From: Clostridiales bacterium
GTDB lineage: Bacteria > Bacillota > Clostridia > WRLR01
Reading direction: 5' to 3'
DNA: 16,388 bases
NCBI GenBank assembly: GCA_031287655.1
Contig: JAITSR010000364.1
Coordinates: forward strand, 1 to 16,388
In this document: positions 13,621-16,388 of the stretch, piece by piece
Position numbering within the stretch: the stretch's first letter is position 1
Layout: every line of letters starts with the position of its first letter
Made by a program: the position numbers and the translations under genes
The notes under the pieces: generated by a model
What the model was told of the DNA's origin: nothing
The model's input: only the letters and a program-made list of their open reading frames with translations
Databases searched by the model: none

Positions 13621-14550
13621 TTATGCCTTGATGGCCCCGATCATCACACCCTTTGCAAAATACTTCTGCAAAAACGGGTATACGGCGACAATCGGGATCG
13701 TCGCCACGACGATCGAGGCCATCTTGATCGCCTCGTTGTGTACAAAACGATTCCCCTCCGTGGCCTGATACCCCTCGACCATAGACGAAATGTCGACGTT
13801 GCGCACGACGATTTCGCGCAGCAGCAGCTGGAGCGGGTAGAGCGCCTTGTCCCTTATGAACAGCGAAGCCTGATACCACTCATTCCAGCGCTCCACGCCA
13901 TAAAACAGAATGAAGGTGGCGATGACAGGCATCGACACCGGTATCACGATCCAGAGCAGGATTGTGATGTCATTCGCCCCGTCGATTCGGGCCGACTCCT
14001 CCAAGCTCGCGGGGAGATTGACGAAAAAGTTTTTGATAATAATCAGGTTCCAAATATTCACGAGCACGGGCAGGACCATCACCCAAAGCGTGTCCGCCAT
14101 CTGCAGCTGCTGGCGTACGAGGACGTAATACGGCACGAGGCCGCCGGAAAAAAACATCGTAAACAAAAACATCGACAGCAGGAAGTTGCGGAACGGCAGC
14201 TCTTTTTTCGAGAGCGCATAGGCCGCGCCCAGCGTCACAAGCATGTTCAGCGCCGTGCCGCACACGGTGACGATCACCGTGACCCACATGGAATTTAAGA
14301 GTTCGTCCGACGAAAAGATGAATTTGTACGCCTGAATCGTCGGATTGCGCGGCCAGACCATGAAGGGGTTCTTTACATAATCGCCATAATCTACAAACGA
14401 GATGACGAGCATATTCCAAAACGGAAAGACCATTACGAATGTCAGTACCGTAAAAAACAGAACGTTTACCGCGTCAAAAATTCTCTCCCCGGCCGACTTT
14501 TGAAAATAGCTGCCGCGCCCTCTCGCCTGTGTTTTATGTGTCGTTTGCAT
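13621..14550 (-). CDS. Sugar ABC transporter permease, YtcP/LplC-like
   Basis: One of the two membrane subunits of a carbohydrate importer. 309 residues, with hydrophobic segments near 27-52, 89-113, 123-147, 155-173, 198-219 and 274-296. The EAA loop that contacts the ATPase is clear: LPASLEESARIDGANDITIL (about 179-198) followed by VIPVSMP. The C-terminus YPFLQKYFAKGVMIGAIKA is characteristic of this permease group. ATG 14550 has AAAGGAA eleven bases upstream. It pairs with the LplB-like permease encoded before it, but the two genes are separated by an unusually long 297-bp gap. No missing or broken region is apparent. Confidence 0.94.
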   Translation of the reverse strand: MQTTHKTQARGRGSYFQKSAGERIFDAVNVLFFTVLTFVMVFPFWNMLVISFVDYGDYVKNPFMVWPRNPTIQAYKFIFSSDELLNSMWVTVIVTVCGTALNMLVTLGAAYALSKKELPFRNFLLSMFLFTMFFSGGLVPYYVLVRQQLQMADTLWVMVLPVLVNIWNLIIIKNFFVNLPASLEESARIDGANDITILLWIVIPVSMPVIATFILFYGVERWNEWYQASLFIRDKALYPLQLLLREIVVRNVDISSMVEGYQATEGNRFVHNEAIKMASIVVATIPIVAVYPFLQKYFAKGVMIGAIKA

Positions 14551-14847
14551 TTATATGACCATTCCTTTCTTTCAGTATGTTTATTCGGAAACTCAGACGC
14601 CTTGTGGCGACTACGTTTCGCGGCTATGCCGCAAAACTTTGCCCCCACTCGTCGCCCTCGTTTCCTCTAAACAGCTCCGCTTATATCGTCGCGTGAAATG
14701 CGATTTCCCCGCGACTCCGCGCGCTATGCGCACGCACGCCACCTCGTCCGGTGTCGTGTGAGTGTATTCGTATAATGGGCTTTTCGAATACACCCTCAGT
14801 ATATCCATTCAGCGCGCCTGTTCAGCGCGCCTGTTCAGTACGCCTGT
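14551..14847 (-). other. Structured 297-bp gap inside the transporter operon
   Basis: No convincing gene. It holds several stem-loops. Nested GGCGAC (14606-14611) with GTCGCC (14651-14656) encloses GTTT-c-GCGGC-tat-GCCGC-a-AAAC (14615-14637). GTCGCG-t-GAAAT-gcg-ATTTC-cc-CGCGAC lies at 14688-14715, GCGC-tat-GCGC at 14721-14731, and GTGTATTCG with CGAATACAC (14762-14770 and 14785-14793, 14-base loop) follows. A 13-bp tandem repeat fills the end next to the LplB-like gene. Short open frames exist on both strands (65 and 68 codons) but lack ribosome binding sites and protein-like composition. Any transcript of the operon would carry these structures between the two permease cistrons. Confidence 0.65.
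14762..14793. repeat. 9-bp perfect inverted repeat in the inter-permease gap
   Basis: GTGTATTCG (14762-14770), loop tataatgggctttt, CGAATACAC (14785-14793). The symmetry extends to 12 of 14 positions if the flanking TGTGA and CCTCA are included. On the minus strand it follows the LplB-like gene and its tandem repeat. Read this way it lacks a T-run, so it looks like an RNA processing or stability hairpin or a protein site rather than a standard terminator. Confidence 0.6.
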
Positions 14848-14859
14848 TCAGTACAGACC
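14808..14859 (-). repeat. 13-bp tandem repeat overlapping the 3' end of the LplB-like gene
   Basis: Plus-strand units: TTCAGCGCGCCTG (14808-14820), an identical copy (14821-14833), TTCAGTACGCCTG (14834-14846), then TTCAGTACAGACC (14847-14859), which spans the stop and last codons of the permease. Read on the coding strand, the unit TACTGAACAGGCG starts with the final Tyr codon and TGA stop, so the gene end itself appears to have been copied. Two more degenerate units continue toward 14790. Confidence 0.85.
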
Positions 14860-15795
14860 GCTTTGTCCGCAGAGCTTCGCGAGTCTGTCGACCGCGATCA
14901 AAAACGCGAAATTGATGACCGACTTAAAAGTACCCGCCGCCGTCATCAGGGAGAGGTTGCCGGTGTTCAGCGTCTCGCGGTAGATATAGGTGTCAAGAAT
15001 ATCCCCGACCGGATAGACCGCCTGATTGTATAGATTCAGAATCTGGTCGAAGCCCGCGTTCATCACATTGCCCGTTTGCAGGATAAACAGAATGACAAAC
15101 GTAGGCAGGATTTCAGGCCATGTGATGTAGCGGAAACGCGTAAAGCGCTTCGCGCCGTCGACGATCGCGGCCTCGTAATACTCCGGGTTGATCCCGGCCA
15201 GAGCGGCGAGATACACGATCGTACCCCAGCCGGACTCCTTCCATATCTGTGTGATGTAGACGACGGGCCGGAAGTACCGGGTGTCGACAAGGAAGTTCTT
15301 TGCCTCAATGCCAAAGCTGACGAGGATTTTATTCACGAGGCCGCCGTTGACCGAGAGCAGATTGAAAACGATCCCGCCCAACAGCACCCATGACAAAAAA
15401 TGCGGCAGATATATGAGCGTCTGCACCGTTTTTTTGAACCGGTTGAGACGAATCTCGTTCAGAAGGACCGCTAAGAGGAGCGGGAACGGAAAAGCGACCA
15501 AGAGCTTGCCGAGGCTGATCCAAAGCGTGTTGCCAACGACGCGCCAAAAGGCGGAAAGCCGGAAAAGCGCCGCGTAATTGCTCAGCCCGACCCAAGGGGA
15601 ATTCAGGATACCCGCACGGTATGAGAATTTTTTGAACGAAATGATGATCCCGTACATCGGCAGATACTTGAACACGACGATGTAGAGAAAACCGATGAGC
15701 AGCAGCAGATACAGGTATCGAAAGCCCCACATTCTCTTTACGAGGCTTTTGTGGTATAGTCTGCCTTGGGAACGCGCGACCGATATTTGCGCCAT
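14848..15795 (-). CDS. Sugar ABC transporter permease, LplB-like
   Basis: First membrane subunit of the carbohydrate importer. With the chosen start it has 315 residues, the normal size. It shows a basic N-terminus, a first membrane segment LYLLLLIGFLYIVVFKYLPMYG (about 28-49), the family's YGIIISFKKFSYRAGILNSPWVGLSNY region, an EAA loop GINPEYYEAAIVDGAKRFTR (about 201-220) with ITWPEILPT, and GFDQILNLYNQAVY with DILDTYIYRETL near the C-terminus. The open frame extends 26 codons further upstream to 15873, but GGAGGT lies four bases before ATG 15795, and the predicted transcription start (near 15847) is inside that extension, so the shorter form is right. First gene of the operon, divergent from the response regulator gene. 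The stop sits in a 13-bp tandem repeat. Confidence 0.94.
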   Translation of the reverse strand: MAQISVARSQGRLYHKSLVKRMWGFRYLYLLLLIGFLYIVVFKYLPMYGIIISFKKFSYRAGILNSPWVGLSNYAALFRLSAFWRVVGNTLWISLGKLLVAFPFPLLLAVLLNEIRLNRFKKTVQTLIYLPHFLSWVLLGGIVFNLLSVNGGLVNKILVSFGIEAKNFLVDTRYFRPVVYITQIWKESGWGTIVYLAALAGINPEYYEAAIVDGAKRFTRFRYITWPEILPTFVILFILQTGNVMNAGFDQILNLYNQAVYPVGDILDTYIYRETLNTGNLSLMTAAGTFKSVINFAFLIAVDRLAKLCGQSGLY

Positions 15796-15799
15796 GAGC

Positions 15800-15805
15800 A
15801 CCTCC
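15800..15805 (-). promoter_or_regulatory. Ribosome binding site fixing the LplB-like start
   Basis: Minus-strand GGAGGT, four bases before the ATG at 15795, the same spacing as at the GH4 gene. It rules in MAQISVARSQ as the N-terminus over two upstream Met codons. Confidence 0.85.
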
Positions 15806-15819
15806 ATTGCGTTACTTTG

Positions 15820-15841
15820 CGGATTGCCATATGCTAATCCG
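15820..15841. promoter_or_regulatory. 22-bp interrupted palindrome in the transporter leader: candidate operator
   Basis: CGGATT-N2-CATATG-N2-AATCCG, symmetric at 18 of 22 positions. It lies just downstream of the predicted minus-strand transcription start (near 15847), between promoter and ribosome binding site. It could be a repressor site or a site for the divergent regulator. Confidence 0.5.
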
Positions 15842-15853
15842 GCCCTCGTTCCT

Positions 15854-15883
15854 ATTGTAGACAAAGAAGCCAAAGCGTGTAAA
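15854..15883 (-). promoter_or_regulatory. Promoter of the ABC transporter operon
   Basis: Minus-strand TTTACA (15878-15883), 18-base spacer, TACAAT (15854-15859); each hexamer is one base from consensus. Leader of about 50 bases to ATG 15795. Confidence 0.65.
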
Positions 15884-15912
15884 TGGAATAAACTTTTGCT
15901 TTTTGTACCGAA

Positions 15913-15942
15913 TTGACATTTTCAGGCCGGATGCGATAAAAT
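15913..15942 (+). promoter_or_regulatory. Promoter of the response regulator gene
   Basis: Perfect TTGACA (15913-15918), 18-base spacer, TAAAAT (15937-15942). Predicted start near 15949, leader of about 44 bases. It is back-to-back with the transporter promoter; the two -35 boxes are about 30 bases apart. Confidence 0.7.
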
Positions 15943-15992
15943 TGTTGTGAAAATAACTTGAAAACAGTTGGAACGCTGACTGAGAGATCATT

Positions 15993-16388
15993 ATGTTTAC
16001 GGCGATGATTGTTGACGATGAAGAATGGGCGCTTACCGGCGCTATGCATGTGTTCCCTTTTTCAGACGCGGGCTTTGTCCCGATTCTCGCGACCACCGAC
16101 TCGGCGGAGGCAGCGGACTGCCTTTTGCGAAAAAAACCCGATCTTGTGATCGCAGACATCCGGATGCCCGAGGTCAGCGGGCTCGATTTGCTGCACCTTG
16201 CGAGGGAGCGCGGCGTTGAGAGTATTTTTGTGCTGCTCAGTGGTTACGCCGATTTTTTGTACGCACAGCAGGCCATTTCCTACGGGGCGTTTGAATACTG
16301 CCTAAAGCCCATTCGCAAGGAGCAGGCGCAGGAGCTTTTGACGAAGGCCGCGGGCGCGCTTATGCGAAAGCAGGGCGGCGAAGGCGCG
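15993..16388 (+). CDS. Response regulator, receiver domain (probably YesN/AraC type), 3' truncated by window end
   Basis: Cytoplasmic two-component regulator. The 132 visible residues are a complete receiver domain: MIVDDEEWAL with acidic pocket Asp8/Asp9, phospho-acceptor Asp55 in LVIADIRMPEVSGLDLL, Ser83 in FVLLSGYADF, and Lys105 in FEYCLKPI. The DDEEWA start, the SGYADFxYAQQAI stretch and the CLKPI ending are typical of YesN-like regulators, whose C-terminal part is an AraC-type DNA-binding domain; that part is beyond the window. The gene diverges from an LplB/YtcP/binding-protein operon, the usual neighbour of YesM-YesN pairs, so it probably controls that transporter. The ribosome binding site is weak (GAGAG before ATG 15993). 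No partner histidine kinase is visible; it may lie beyond the right edge. Confidence 0.9.
   Translation, partial: MFTAMIVDDEEWALTGAMHVFPFSDAGFVPILATTDSAEAADCLLRKKPDLVIADIRMPEVSGLDLLHLARERGVESIFVLLSGYADFLYAQQAISYGAFEYCLKPIRKEQAQELLTKAAGALMRKQGGEGA

Noticed and set aside
14771..14776. Plus-strand TATAAT as a promoter -10
   Set aside because: No acceptable -35 box at 16-18 bases and no plus-strand gene downstream; it is the loop of an inverted repeat.
14611..14808. 65-codon minus-strand frame in the inter-permease gap, and a 68-codon plus-strand frame opposite it
   Set aside because: No ribosome binding site, composition typical of translated intergenic palindromes, and the minus-strand start lies at the edge of the 13-bp repeat. 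Kept only as structured intergenic sequence.
15796..15873. 26-codon N-terminal extension of the LplB-like permease
   Set aside because: The perfect GGAGGT sits before the downstream ATG at 15795, and the predicted transcript begins inside the extension.

Overview
The window looks like chromosome of a GC-rich member of the Firmicutes, probably Clostridia. This rests on four things: GGAGG-type ribosome binding sites, sigma-A-like promoters in short AT-rich gaps, an LplB/YtcP-type sugar ABC transporter beside a YesN-type response regulator, and glgA-glgP glycogen genes next to a family-4 glycosidase. The assignment to Clostridia is inference from gene families. No rRNA, tRNA, CRISPR array, insertion sequence, phage gene or recognisable defence system was found.

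Layout from left to right. (1) 1-5352, plus strand: the 3' end of glycogen synthase (glgA), a glycogen phosphorylase (glgP) with a long repetitive N-terminal extension, a 12-bp tandem repeat, and an NAD/metal-dependent GH4 alpha-glycosidase. (2) 5357-10612, minus strand: an apparent three-gene operon read as CNNM/CorC-type membrane protein, aconitase-superfamily hydratase of the YbhJ type, and NADP-isocitrate dehydrogenase (icd). Its promoter lies at 10656-10684 and overlaps a perfect dyad. (3) 10810-11646, plus strand: a secreted coiled-coil protein of unknown function with its own promoter. (4) 11752-15795, minus strand: a sugar ABC transporter operon read as LplB-like permease, YtcP-like permease, lipoprotein solute-binding protein, ending in a strong hairpin terminator. 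A 297-bp structured and repeat-bearing gap separates the two permease genes. (5) 15993 to the end, plus strand: the receiver domain of a response regulator, divergent from the transporter and probably its regulator.

How the genes fit together: GlgA and GlgP build and degrade glycogen. The GH4 enzyme probably hydrolyses an imported alpha-galactoside or alpha-glucoside. Hydratase plus Icd would form the citrate to 2-oxoglutarate arm that feeds glutamate synthesis. The ABC transporter with its YesN-type regulator is a standard arrangement for inducible uptake of plant- or mucin-derived oligosaccharides.

The most distinctive signal is not a new gene system. Short-period repeats and Gly/Ala/Asn-rich insertions have accumulated in or beside otherwise well-conserved genes: a roughly 46-residue Gly-rich insert in GlgA, a roughly 205-residue repetitive N-terminus on GlgP, several small Gly-rich inserts in the hydratase, an 85-residue Gly/Asn/Asp tail on the CNNM protein, a 12-bp minisatellite after glgP and a 13-bp one at the end of the LplB-like permease gene. 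This suggests a lineage prone to slippage-driven expansion in tolerated loops, tails and gaps.
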